A stretch of 64,000 nt of DNA from Asterias rubens (Eukaryota > Echinodermata > Asteroidea > Forcipulatida > Asteriidae). Location of the stretch: positions 7,592,144 to 7,656,143 of the forward strand of contig NC_047080.1 in NCBI RefSeq assembly GCF_902459465.1, written 5' to 3'. Shown here piece by piece: positions 45,901 to 54,486 of this stretch (its first letter is position 1; each line of letters starts with the position of its first letter). Under the pieces are notes generated by a model. It did not search any database and was not told the DNA's origin. It worked only from the letters and a program-made list of their open reading frames with translations. A program made the position numbers and the translations under genes.

Positions 45901-47472
45901 AGTAGTCTGAGGAGTTGAAAAACAGTAGAAACTTTGCTTCTTGACTAAGCAATCAATAGTCGCGACTTTGACACTAGTCGCACCATTCACCCCGGCTTGG
46001 TGACAAGGGTATGATACATGTAGTACATAGTGTACCGACTCTTAAGAAGAAGCCTGTCAAATTTGATTATACCTTAGGTGATAATATTCTTAGTCGTGTT
46101 GATGTCCAGAAAGATCTTGGTATTTTTATTGACAGCAGACTCACTTTCATTCCGCATGTTAATACTATTATCAAAAAAGCCAATCGCATGAGTGGTTTAG
46201 TATGGTGTAACTTTCGCTCCTTAAGGAATGAGCATGTTTTATGTACCTTGTTTTGTTCTCTCATCAGACCTTAACTTTAATTTTGTACTATTGTATTTAA
46301 CTCTATTTCAGCCCATCAAGCACATAGACTAGAGGGAGTTCAGTTTCGTTTTCTCAAATTTATTCACAGGACACTAAACAATGGCACTGTTTATAACTTG
46401 GATTATCTTGACCTATGTAAAATAGACAGACTTCCACCCCTTAGACAGAGAAGAATTTTGAATGACTGTCTATTTCTCTACAAATCTTTCCACAGTCATT
46501 TTAGCAACACTGAGTTTCAACCCCTTTGGCTTACATGTACCTAAACCGTAATACTAGACAGTCTGTTAAACACATCTTATATGTGCCAAGGAATTGGGTA
46601 GATGTGACAAAGTGTGGCTTTTTGTCAAGGATTTCCTCCACATAAAATAGTATCAATGGTTCTTGTGATGTGTTCGGAGCCCCTTCTCTTAATTCCTTTC
46701 GTGGTCAGGTTTTGCGTGCCATATCCTCTTCCAGTAACTAATGTACGTATACATGTATTTACAGTGCTTTGTTTTATTTTTATTCGGTATTGTTTATGTC
46801 GATTTGTTAATATTTTTGTTTATATTTTATTTGTTTTTAAATTTATTTCCCTCGTCTTTTTTTGTTTATTCTATTTTATAATTTAATGTAGGCTTTTGCT
46901 TTTAAAATTTATTTTAAATATATTTTCACAGTCGTTCATGGTGGTCTGTTTCTGTTCCCTATTTTATTTTATTTAATCTTCAATGTATGCTTTAATTTTT
47001 CTGTCCTAAGATGATTCTATTTTTATTGTTAACTTTGTACATATCAGATTGTTTTTATATAGGCTATATGAATATTTCTAATTGTTTTTTATCCTTTCCT
47101 GTAATTGGCGGCTCGTCCGCTGTTGGTTTGGTCAATAAATATAATAATCATAAAATGAAGCAACACAGATATGTAGGATTATGAACTAAAGGATATATCA
47201 TTAATTTTGTTGAAGGACATCCTTATTTATTGAAATTTCTATGCGTAATCTGCTTGCCACTTAGAATACGGAAATCAACATGGACGAAGCTGTTGTCACT
47301 CCAAGATGGCCGCTTAAGCCTCGTGATGGCTCGAGTGCTATCCCATGATCCACTTGCTCCTGTGTTGACTGCGCTCCATCTGCAGGCAATGGATCGTCGA
47401 CTCATCACCGTCATTCAGGTCATTCATAAGTGTCTACAGAAACATGGCCAAGAGTTTGTGTTGATTCAGTGA
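33320..47472 (+). CDS. FAM20B: glycosaminoglycan xylosylkinase (FAM20B), seven coding exons
   Basis: FAM20B is a Golgi type II membrane kinase that phosphorylates the xylose of the proteoglycan linker tetrasaccharide (established for the family). Exons from sequence: 33320-33921, 35257-35343, 40502-40611, 41349-41523, 44602-44793, 45480-45539, 47265-47472. All are GT..AG with matching phases, giving 477 residues against 409 in human. It has a short basic cytoplasmic end, one membrane helix (residues ~10-27), and a long acidic stem (~30-120) that accounts for the extra length. The FAM20 kinase fold follows: VVFKPGR (nucleotide-binding Lys), [25 protein letters not shown] disulfide segment, [14 protein letters not shown] (catalytic Asp) and MDSAKSFGNP (metal-binding Asp). 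Nothing is disrupted. It is divergent from TARDBP. Confidence 0.96.
33943..34141. repeat. foldback MITE in FAM20B intron 1
   Basis: TATAGACCCATTGCAAAACG and CGTTGTGCAATGGGTCTATA are inverted ends. CCATTTTGGGGGTC and GACCCCCAAAATGG pair inside. The arms are about 85 bp. Confidence 0.85.
34142..35256 (+). other. rest of FAM20B intron 1
   Basis: AT-rich intron with a poly-G run at about 34889-34902. I see no embedded gene. Confidence 0.6.
35257..35343 (+). CDS. FAM20B: FAM20B coding exon 2
   Basis: Acceptor TTTTTGTAG|ATACAAG; donor GATAG|GTTTGT; 87 nt. It encodes [18 protein letters not shown] then EIAAFHLD, the conserved segment after the nucleotide-binding Lys. Confidence 0.94.
36885..37170. 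mobile_element. AGGCA-type TTAA MITE, left-truncated (FAM20B intron 2)
   Basis: Contains the family blocks CACCCTTGTCACACGAAGTT, the palindrome GACCTCAAG..CTTGAGGTC, CAGAGGGAGCCGTTTCTCAC, and the right end CCAATAGTGTCCACTGCCTTTAA. It abuts the next element at one TTAA. Confidence 0.8.
37167..37534. mobile_element. TTAA MITE, AGCCATTATACACTTTCGG family, copy 1
   Basis: 360 bp between TTAA at 37167-37170 and 37531-37534. Ends AGCCATTATACACTTTCGGTA and TACCGAAAGTGTCCAATGGCG are inverted. It shares internal GATGACCGATTGAGCC..TTTTCACAGGTTTGTTATTT with the AGGCA family, so the families are related. Confidence 0.82.
37535..38817 (+). other. FAM20B intron 2, middle part
   Basis: A small hairpin (CTGTGCCCAACCATAGCTGGGCACAG) lies near 37894-37919 and a G-run near 38022. 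Both overlapping frames at 37864-38234 look spurious. Confidence 0.5.
38819..39345. repeat. foldback element split by a TTAA MITE
   Basis: Outer arms GGCTTCCCCTACTTGCTGAG..GTAGTTTTTGAGAAATG (38821-38862) and CATTTCTCAAAAACTAC..GGGAAGCTTTC (about 39294-39345) are inverted. A second copy of the AGCCATT MITE lies between TTAA at 38870-38873 and 39204-39207. Confidence 0.8.
39690..40080. mobile_element. head-to-head inverted pair of tRNA-derived SINEs
   Basis: The plus copy starts at 39929 with a tRNA-like head (GGCTAGATAGCTCAGTTGGT, box B GGTTCGAATCC, acceptor partner TCTAGTC) and continues TTCTTTGTTCAACCCCAAAA, then CAGTCAGTTTCCCTTGTGG. The minus copy (about 39690-39860) is its near-exact inverse, about 70 bp away. 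Confidence 0.85.
40502..40611 (+). CDS. FAM20B: FAM20B coding exon 3
   Basis: Acceptor TTTATGCAG|GGTTTT; donor ACTCAGG|GTAAGC; 110 nt. It encodes [19 protein letters not shown] then EIKPVAS, a highly conserved family stretch. Confidence 0.95.
40823..41136. mobile_element. diverged AGGCA-type MITE (FAM20B intron 3)
   Basis: CTTTAAGGCACTGAAAACC, then GCACTTGGTGTATCCC, GAGGGAGTCGTTTCTCAC and AGTTATTTTGAGTAAGTGTCC follow the family order with much decay. Confidence 0.65.
41141..41320. repeat. foldback MITE (CCTAACTTGGGATAAAT family), copy 2
   Basis: AGCCGTTGATTTCACCAAAC and GTTTCTTGAAATCGGCTGC are inverted ends, with CCTAACTTGGGAT and ATCCTAAGTTAGG inside. The right end touches the exon 4 acceptor region (exon at 41349). 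Confidence 0.75.
41349..41523 (+). CDS. FAM20B: FAM20B coding exon 4
   Basis: Acceptor GTCTTCCACAG|ACAAAC; donor GCAAA|GTAAGT; 175 nt. It encodes [18 protein letters not shown], then the EGSLTMWLP and [10 protein letters not shown] segments of the family. Confidence 0.95.
41559..41904. mobile_element. TTAA MITE, AGGAACACGTTACC family (FAM20B intron 4)
   Basis: TTAA at 41559-41562 and 41901-41904. The left end AGGAACACGTTACCTTGGAT matches 19845; the right end (CCAAGGCAACGCCATCC) is more decayed. Confidence 0.75.
42041..42965. repeat. possible large element with short inverted ends
   Basis: CAGGGCTCGAATTTC at 42041 and GTTCGAGCCCTGA at about 42950 are inverse. Internal CCGGTCCAGTAAA and GGTCTTGTGGATTTT words recur. 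Weak evidence. Confidence 0.35.
43294..43671. repeat. 189-bp tandem duplication
   Basis: Segments 43294-43482 and 43483-43671 match at all but a handful of positions. Anchors: ACCCTTGCACTAAAAGATGC and CACAAGCAACATTT. A young duplication in FAM20B intron 4. Confidence 0.92.
44086..44461. mobile_element. hAT-type MITE with 8-bp target duplication
   Basis: 360 bp (44094-44453) between GTCCCCAC at 44086-44093 and 44454-44461. The terminal inverted repeats read TAAGCTTGGGCGATATCG and CGTGATATCGCCCAAGCTTA. The interior is rich in palindromic CGATATATCG words. An 8-bp duplication is the hAT signature (established knowledge). Confidence 0.9.
44602..44793 (+). CDS. FAM20B: FAM20B coding exon 5 (catalytic Asp)
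   Basis: Acceptor TGTTGCAG|GTGGGAG; donor TAAAAG|GTAAAT; 192 nt. It carries [14 protein letters not shown] with the catalytic Asp, and ends LLMDSAK with the DFG-like metal-binding Asp. Confidence 0.96.
44991..45150 (-). mobile_element. SINE 3' part, minus orientation (FAM20B intron 5)
   Basis: The complement matches the body of the SINE at 17671: CAGGGAGCTGAGATGG, CCCAGTGACCAGGAGTAATG, AGCGCTTTGAGCACCCC, with the ATT-type tail at the low-coordinate end. Confidence 0.65.
45480..45539 (+). CDS. FAM20B: FAM20B coding exon 6
   Basis: Acceptor TAATTTTTCAG|TTTTGG; donor TGCTGCAA|GTAAGT; 60 nt. It encodes [19 protein letters not shown], continuing the DSAKS metal-binding loop. Confidence 0.95.
45595..45810. 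repeat. SINE-like fragment ending in ATT/TTA repeats
   Basis: Paired ACATGTAGCGCTCAAA and TGTATGGCGCTCAAA segments are followed by a CACTATTATTAATATTATTAT tail like that of the SINE at 17671. The head is not clear. Confidence 0.4.
45990..47157 (+). mobile_element. 5'-truncated non-LTR retrotransposon (LINE) 3' end in FAM20B intron 6
   Basis: The frame at 46011-46274 holds the reverse-transcriptase C-terminal pattern [34 protein letters not shown]. In a shifted frame (46280-46560) come [14 protein letters not shown] and [19 protein letters not shown], typical of the end of jockey/CR1-like ORF2. A T-rich 3' region and AATAAATATAATAATCATAA follow. The catalytic core upstream is missing and frames are broken, so it is dead. 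Confidence 0.8.
47265..47472 (+). CDS. FAM20B: FAM20B coding exon 7 (C-terminus)
   Basis: Acceptor TGCCACTTAG|AATACG; stop TGA at 47470. It encodes [19 protein letters not shown], then [13 protein letters not shown] and [10 protein letters not shown], collinear with the end of FAM20B. The terminal residues after that are less conserved. Confidence 0.93.
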
Positions 47473-48050
47473 GGTATAGTATCACAACTCCCAAGTATTA
47501 TATTTATTGAACTCACAGCCGTTGATTTTGTACATTGGCCAATTATGCAATAAGAATCTTATTCGCATGGTAACGTTGTGACATGTAGAAATCAATTTGG
47601 GCGCAGGAGATATGGCCCAAAAGATTTACTGCATTATTTTTGTACATTTTTTTGATATTTTGTATGATATAAAATGTATGTAATGCATTATTGAAATGTT
47701 TATTATGGACAACATAATTATCAAAATGACTATATGAAACGAAAGCTAAGCTTTTAAAAACCTGATGCGTGTTTAAGTGTAAAATTTGCATTGGGGATGA
47801 AGAATATTATTGGTGCTGTACCAATACACTGATGTGTATTAAACCTTCAGAGACCACTCATTCTGTGAAATTATACCTAGACATACTACTAATTGTGCAT
47901 TTTTTACAGCAAAAATACCATCAAAAAAAATAATGTGAAACATTAACTTTAGAAATTATTTACAAGAACAAACAAAACACTTTCTGTACTTTGACCTTTT
48001 GCAGTCGTAATAGGCATATTGGTAACTGTTGTGGTCTCTAAAGGGTTAAG
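47473..48050 (+). other. probable FAM20B 3'UTR
   Basis: AT-rich DNA after the stop without further exons. I do not see a good AATAAA here; one lies inside the repeat array at 48715-48720, so the transcript end is uncertain. Confidence 0.4.
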
Positions 48051-48051
48051 C

Positions 48052-48870
48052 ACTGTACACTCAATACTTTTCCCAGCTCTGTCGTCGATTTCATGAAACT
48101 CTTCCCAACTTCAAATTAATCTTAGGACTTACATGTACATGAAGGTGGACTGAGTTCAGTTCCGTATTCGTGTAGAATGCATTGAACCTTTCCTAAGTTA
48201 GGACGGTTTACTCATCCTAACTCGAGATAGGATAAATCCAAGCGTTTTGTAAAAACGGCTGCTTTGTATTAAGAAACTCAACTGGCATATTACTCGTGGG
48301 ATTGAAACCACCACAACTTTTGCCTTCTACAACAGATAGATGTCTTGCCACTAGACCGCCAACCTTGCCAACTTGGTAAAGATATTTTTTTTAGGAGGGA
48401 TTATCGCAACAATTTCACTGGAATGTTTCACTTGCATTGAGGATAAAGAATATTATTCTGTTTAACCAATGTACCCTGATTATTGTTGAGCACTGTATAA
48501 TCAGAACTTTCCCAAATCATGTGGGTGGGGGGGGGGGGGGAAAGGCCAATCAGACATATTACTCAGGCAGGATTGGAACCCACAACCTTTGCCATTCTAA
48601 AGCAGACGTCTTGCCACAAGACCACCGAGCTTGTCAACTTGGGATTTAAAGTAGTTTGATATTTTTTTTAGCTGGGAGTATCGCAACTATTTTACAAAAT
48701 GTAATTTTTTTATCAATAAAGAATATTACTTTTGGTTTAACCACACACTGATTACAAGCACTGTATACTCAGAACTTTCCAAAATCATGTGGGCAAAAAT
48801 AAGGTTAACAGGCACATAACTTGGTTAAGATTGGAACCCAAAACCTTTGCCATTCTGTATAAAATTATTT
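48052..48870. repeat. tandem array of about three units with an inverted tRNA-like core
   Basis: Units start GCACTGTATAATCAGAACTTT near 48052, 48489 and 48761. They share ATTACTC..GGATTGGAACCCACAAC, then TCTTGCCACAAGACCACCGA, whose complement resembles a tRNA box B and box A. The first unit is enlarged by a foldback MITE. Confidence 0.75.
48080..48265. repeat. foldback MITE (CCTAACT family), copy 3
   Basis: GTCGATTTCATGAAACTCTTCC at the left and GCGTTTTGTAAAAACGGCTGC at the right, with CTTAGGACTT and CCTAAGTTAGGA blocks as in 13722 and 41141. It interrupts the first tandem unit. Confidence 0.65.
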
Positions 48871-48878
48871 TTTTCCTA

Positions 48879-49200
48879 ATCCCTGCATTGACAGCACCTT
48901 TCACTGTTCTGATGTCATCTGTGAATTTGACAGACATTTTGTTTAAAGGGTTGAATGTCGGTCTGTGGAACCAGCTGAGAGCAATGTCCCACACCATTTT
49001 TCTGTATAATTATTCTTTACCTTATCCCTGCATTGACAGCGCCTTTCACTGTTCCGATGTCATTTGTGAGTTTGACAGACACTTTGTTGGAAGGCTTGAA
49101 TGTTGGTCTGTGGAACCTGCTGAGAGCAATGTCCCACACCGATTTTCTGTATGAAATGATTCTTTTCCTTATCCCTACATTGAAAGCGCCTTTCACTGTC
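48879..49200. repeat. ~146-bp tandem repeat, 2.2 copies
   Basis: ATCCCTGCATTGACAGC begins at 48879 and 49024, and ATCCCTACATTGAAAGC at 49171 (spacings 145 and 147). Shared words include CCTTTCACTGTTC, GTCTGTGGAACC and GAGAGCAATGTCCCACACC. The period is not a multiple of three and coding is unlikely. Confidence 0.88.
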
Positions 49201-49258
49201 CAGTTTAAAAAAATAAAGTTTCTAGGACAGCTTTCATGCATAACTTTTTGAATGCAAC

Positions 49259-49566
49259 TTTCCAAGTTTGCCCTGTCCAACTGATTTGGCGAGAAAGGCA
49301 GTTGGTGATGATCTTTTTGCCTTACTTCTTGAATGTAGTTTTCCCAGCTTGCCCTGTCCAGCTGATTTGGCGAGAAAGGCTGTTGGTCATGATCTTTTTG
49401 CATTACTTCTTGAAGGTAGTTTTCCAAGTTTGCCCTGTCCTGTTAGTTTGGCGAGAAAGGCAGTTGGCGATGATCTTTTTGCATTACTTCTTGAATGTAG
49501 TTTTCCAAGTTTGCCCTGTCCTGTTAATTTGGCGAGAAAGGCAGTTGGTGATGATCTTTTTCCTTG
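49259..49566. repeat. 81-bp tandem repeat, ~3.8 copies
   Basis: GCCCTGTCC anchors start at 49270, 49351, 49432 and 49513, exactly 81 bp apart. Since 81 is a multiple of three, several frames on both strands stay open. On the minus strand one frame repeats SSPTAFLAKLTGQGKLGKL. Confidence 0.92.
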
Positions 49567-49655
49567 GCAGTCTTTGCTACTGGCATCTTTTGTTGATGGC
49601 ACTGGACCTGATTTGGCTGAAGGCACCTCTGTCTCAGTTGCTGGATGATTAAATC
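49387..49655 (-). CDS. possible minus-strand exon containing the 81-bp repeat (uncertain)
   Basis: On the minus strand from a possible acceptor (TTAATCATCCAG, about 49637) a basic frame reads TETEVPSAKSGPVPSTKD, then KRSSPTAFLAKLTGQ units, until TGA near 49387. It could be the linker downstream of the chromo-barrel-like fragment at 50196-50430. No known domain, and the frame could be an accident of the repeat. Confidence 0.25.
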
Positions 49656-50057
49656 TTTCCTAATCTGTCCTCAACAATCTACACAACTTTCCCTCTTTCT
49701 TCGAAAGTCTAAATGAACATTAATAACATTCATTCATCTTGTTGATACTGCACCAACTTTAGCCGCCGAAACTCTTCCCATCATAAGTTTCTTTTAAGTA
49801 TACATACGTATATCAATATGGGTTTTTCTCGTTGTTGACAAGTTAATTCTCTGCAGAAATGAGTTGTTTTTGGGTGAAACGTGCAAGACCCTAATGCGGT
49901 CACCTGATTTTTGTTTGTTATAACCCAAACACAATAATGGAAGTATTGACTCAGTAGACCTGTTATTGTTGTTTACACCAAATACAAATATTTATGCACA
50001 ATATTATGTTATAAGGTAATTAAAATACCATCACCACAGTATCCTAGGAATAGTTCA

Positions 50058-50184
50058 TTTCGACGACCGATTGAGCTCAAACTTTCACAGGCTTGTTATT
50101 TTATGCATATGTTGAGATACACCATTATGCATATGTTGAGATACACGACTTTGACAATTACCAATAGTGTCCACTGCCTTTAAC
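50058..50184. mobile_element. AGGCA-type MITE, right-end fragment with internal 20-bp doublet
   Basis: CGATTGAGCTCAAACTTTCACAGG, then ATGCATATGTTGAGATACAC twice in tandem, and terminal CCAATAGTGTCCACTGCCTTTAA. Confidence 0.78.
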
Positions 50185-50195
50185 ACTGCAGTATT

Positions 50196-50430
50196 TACGT
50201 CTTTTCTGTTCTTTCTTTGGCGGCACTGGGCTTCTTATCTTATTGATGTCCACCAATCTATCCCATTCTTTATTCCATCCAGCAAACGAAACTAGAAAAT
50301 GATGTGCCTCCCTACCACTTACTGTACCTTTGCCGCCTCCCATCTCCCTAACTCATCAACTGCTTGAACTTGAGATTCGATGATTTTTTCAGCCAGTTTT
50401 ACTTTCTAAATTAGCAGCACTAAGCGGGAG
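50196..50430 (-). pseudogene. broken chromo-barrel / Tudor-knot-like fragment
   Basis: In one minus-strand frame (about 50415-50330) I read KIIESQVQAVDELGRWEAAKV and then a stop. In the next frame (about 50320-50200) I read AHHFLVSFAGWNKEWDRLV, then INKIRSPVPPKKEQKRR. Together these follow the order of an MRG15/MSL3/PHF20-type chromo-barrel, where G-W-N-x-x-W-D is the hallmark (family knowledge). The join needs a one-base shift and the frame has a TAA, so it is a decayed copy or a mis-assembled exon. It runs into a MITE at 50184. Confidence 0.5.
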
Positions 50431-50439
50431 ACTAGTGCT

Positions 50440-51175
50440 CATGAAAACAAAAGTTTATTGTACCCCTGTTATAAACCAAAACTTAGATCAGTAGAATTCA
50501 ATGGGTCGCCAATGCTGAGTCTGAGAGTATTCACAAACAAAAAGTAGATTAAACATTTTGTGAAATAATGTTGTAAAAAAAACTATGTGATCACAAACAC
50601 TGATTGGAGAAAAAAAGAAAATACAAACAACTCAAATGAATGAATATTACAAATTTTTTGTTGAAATGACACAAACAAATAAATAAAGGGCCTACTTACT
50701 GTTGCAATTTCAGTAAGGTAAATATATTCCTACACTGTGGGTGACCAATGCCCATGCCCTAGGGGCAGTGGTGGTCTGGAGCTAGTTAGGGATGGGGTCC
50801 ACATAATACAGTTAATTACACAAAATAAACATTTCCTGGAAGTTTTGTTTATCTTGTGGTGAGATATTCCACATGAGTGCACATACAAAGCGGTGCCGAA
50901 TTAGGGGACTGGGTAAAATGGGGTTGAGTTTTTAATGCAGGATTCAGGTCATGAACAGCAAATAAATCAGTACTAAAGTTGATTTGAAAGATAAACAACT
51001 ACTCATTTAAAAATATGGTAAATAGTTTGTTACCGACCAAAACATTCTAATAAAAAAAAAGTAAATAATCAAATGCAATAAAGCAAAAAGAAAATAAGGA
51101 TAATAAACAGTAAACAGCATATCAGTACTAAAGTTTATATTTCAACTATTGAAATACCAAAACAAAAACATTCAA
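50440..51175. other. AT-rich non-coding stretch
   Basis: I see no gene or repeat with supportable boundaries. Confidence 0.5.
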
Positions 51176-51320
51176 AAGTTCACACTGCTTTCGGTCCATG
51201 TGCCCCTGCAGATACACTCAAGAGATCTTTGACACTTCTTTCTCCATTCGCATATTCGTCCCAGTACTGGAACAGTCATCCCTTAAGCCTCTGATGCCGC
51301 TTTAGTTTCTCCGAAACAAG

Positions 51321-52286
51321 TGTAACAGGTTTGAGTGCGGCTAGCGCACTCTGTGCTGAAACATAATAAATTTTACAAGGGACACGCTGTTTAAGTGGTG
51401 TTGTAAAATATGAAGAAAGATTTATTCAAACACCGACTACTATAAAGGGAGAGGCGAATTTAAAACGCTGTATTTATACAATGCAAATGAGATAATAATA
51501 AAATCTCAACTACAAAAGAGGAGAAGTAAACCCGGCGGGTCTCGACAAGTAAAATGCAACAAAAATAACAGTGAAACTTTATACAATGGAAATATAAAAC
51601 AAAAATAATGAATGGCCTATCTGTTGGTGGTGGACTTGGAAGGACGCTGACGATAACTTGAATTGAAGATGCCTTGAATTGAAGATGGTGTGACAATGAA
51701 AAAGTTCTTCCAGCAAAGTTGAAGATATTGGGGCTGCGAAGATTATGATGGTAAACTTGAAGACTTCAGAAACAGTTCCTTGTCCTTGATCAGGGGACAG
51801 GATTACTGTTCTGGTACAACTGGTTACGACAAATAAAATGCAGTGAAGATGAAGACAGTTGATGAAACGCTGTAACGCTGAAACGCTTTCCTGCTGGCTC
51901 TCTTGGTTTGGATTAGGCCTAGAGCAGGACAGGGGATGAATATACAATTATTAAGATGTAATGAGCTGGGCTGGCGCAATCCAACGTAGATGTCCGACAA
52001 AGGCAAAGTGTAATTCTTGAAGAAACTTGGAGGGTTAATTCTTACACTATCCGTCCTCTGTCGGTGTCCAGTAGCCAAGTGCCAAACTATTTCTTGGGTT
52101 TGGTCACTGACCCCTAGACATCCCTTCCTCAATACGCCGTGATTGGTTGCAAAGCCTGCTACCAATCACCCACTCATCACACAACACCAGGCAACCACCC
52201 ACCTCTAGACTCGCCCTAGTCCGAGCAGGACATAGGTAAACTAGGGGTAAAAAAAAAAAGGGGGGCTGCAAATTCATCCCATTACA
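51321..52286 (-). repeat. 3' LTR (966 bp)
   Basis: Begins TGTAATGGGATGAATTTGC (minus strand) at 52286 and ends at 51321 next to CAAG. Bases 52013-52286 align with the 5' LTR remnant; the middle differs by a block around 52145-52240. Confidence 0.8.
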
Positions 52287-52438
52287 CGCGCGCCTGCTTT
52301 CTGAATGTCGTCCCGACATAAGTCTAAACAACCGCTACGCATGTCCATTTGTGCAAGTAAAATGCCTAAAAAAATATGACAAAGAAATAGCAATTGTAGC
52401 AATGCACGCATCCTTACTTTCCTCTAAACTGAAGTTAC

Positions 52439-54271
52439 TCATAAAGGATTGAAGAAACTCTGCCTTTTCCTTCCATTCTGGTACTCCACGTTGGAGGGAA
52501 AAGCCAAGACGGTTAGGGGGCTTGATAACTCTGCTGGGTCTTTGTCAAGGGGGGACCTGGGGACCCGTACAAGGGGGTCATCGTCATCTGACACCGAGTC
52601 TTCTACTATGGGTGCATCCGATTCAGTATCAGATTCTGATAGTTGGGGTTTCTGTGTCTGCTTTGCCTTGCTCGCTATGCCTTCAGTGGAAGTAGGTACA
52701 GGGAGTGGCAACGAGTTGAAGGGCAGGAGCAAGTTCCTATGGAGTGTTCGAGTAGAACATCCACCTTGCTCTTGTTTCACCACATACACAGGAATATCAG
52801 GGTTTACCTGCTTGACCACCTTGTAAGGATGTTGTTCCCATCGGTCAGCAATCTTTTAGTTCCCAGTGGGAGCGACTACCTTAACCAGAACTCTGTCACC
52901 AGGGTGCAAGATGGCAGCTCTCCTATTGATATCGTGACGAGCCTTATTACGGGAGTTTGACTTCTCAGAGTGACTTGAGGCCAGGTTGTATGCATCAGCA
53001 AGGCGTTGTCTCAATTGCTTTGCATACTCTCCCTGGGTTCGATTGGCTGACTCTCTTGGTTCCAATCCAAGAAAGATATCGACTGGAAGCTTTGGATGTC
53101 TACCATACATAAGGAAGTACGGTGAGAAACCAGTTGCATCATTCTTGGTGGAGTTATATGCATGGACAAGGGGGGCAACATACTTTTTCCACACTGACTT
53201 CTTGTCCTCTGGCAATGTCCCTAACATCTCAAGAAATGTTCTGTTGAAACGTTCGACTTGACCATTTCCCTGGGGTTGATATGGGGATGTTCAACTCTTA
53301 GTGATGCCCATTATTTTACACAACTGGTGTATAACATCGGACTCAAAACCCCTTCCCTGATCAGAATGAAGTCTACCAGGAAATCCATAATGGACAAAGA
53401 AATTGTCAAACAGTACACGGACAGTCGTTTTAGCTGTTTGGTTTGGTACTGGGATTGCTTGGGCATAACGGCTAAAAGGGTCGGTGATAACCAAAATATC
53501 CGCTTGTGAACCACCAGTGGTTTTGATGGAAAGATCATCGATGCACACCAGTTCCATTGGTTCACAAGTTGTAATGCTTATAGCAACTGGGGGCATCTTA
53601 CGCCTGATACACCTGGGGCATGAGCGAATCCTATTATCAACATCACAAGCCATGTAGGGCCAAAGGATCGAGAACGGATCAAGTCAAGAGTCCGCTCACG
53701 ACCAAAGTGACCAGCTTCATCATGAAGACAACGGAAAGCAACATCCCTGTACAGCATGGGGAGAACAAGTTGGAAAATTCTACCACCATTTTTCTCTGTA
53801 CGTTGGCGGTACAGGACACCATCTCGAAATGTGAGTTTGTCCCAGTCCCGTAGGATTGCAACAACATCATGACTTTCTCGATGTCTCAACTTCCCCTGGG
53901 GACATTGTCCTTCCTCCATGTATCGAACGATCTTCCCAATGGTAGGATCTTCACGTTGATACTGTCTCCACTCCTCTGTGGACATCTGAGGAATGGGACT
54001 TTGGCCGGGCCATAGTGGAGGATTATCAATGTCTGGTGGAACTGCTGTGCCTTGCAGGGCTAGAGTCTCTACAAATGGGGTGGGTGACTCGGCTGAGTTG
54101 GCAAGGTAAACACTATGTGAGCCCTACTACAGCTTTTACAGCTTCAACATGAACAGTCTGTGAATTAGCTGCAGTCTCATGATGGGGGCGACGAGACAGG
54201 CCATCTGCATCCCCATTGAGCTTGCCACTCCTGTACTCCAATGTGAAATTATATGCACAAAATATAGAACG
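52439..54271 (-). pseudogene. retrotransposon pol remnant: RNase H end and integrase
   Basis: From high to low coordinate on the minus strand: RNase H C-terminus (LEYRSGKLNGDADGLSRRP, about 54245-54185); an integrase zinc-binding module (H-x-G-H-F-G then C-P-R-C, about 53760-53610); the integrase core with D (CIDDLS), D (HSDQG) and E (GQVERFNR) around 53560-53240; then the integrase C-terminal region to 52439. A frameshift lies near 53670, a TGA just before the catalytic Glu segment (about 53280), and a TAA after VAPTGN at 52856. It cannot make an active protein. Confidence 0.85.
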
Positions 54272-54486
54272 ATTCTTGAAGAAACTTGGAGGGTTAATTC
54301 TTACACTATCCGTCTTCTGTCAGTGTCCAGTAGCCAAGTGCCAAACTACTTTCTTGGGTTTGGTCACTGACCCCTTGACATCCCTTCCTCAATACGCCTT
54401 GATTGTAGGGGTAAACTAGTTAAACTAGGTAAACTAGGGGTAACAAACAAAAAGGGGGGGGGGGGCTGCAAATTCACCCCATTACA
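54272..54486 (-). repeat. 5' LTR remnant
   Basis: Shares TGTAATGGGGTGAATTTGC and the long stretch GGGTTAATTCTTACACTATC to CCTTCCTCAATACGCC (+ strand) with the 3' LTR. It is cut at 54272, where pol sequence begins. Confidence 0.82.

Noticed and set aside
48052..49566. CRISPR-like array
   Set aside because: Units are long direct tandem repeats without unique spacers, in an animal genome; not CRISPR.
49236..49652. 126-138-residue plus-strand proteins with CP(V/A)xLARKAVGDDLF repeats
   Set aside because: Several frames on both strands are open only because the 81-bp repeat length is a multiple of three; no start context or splice support.
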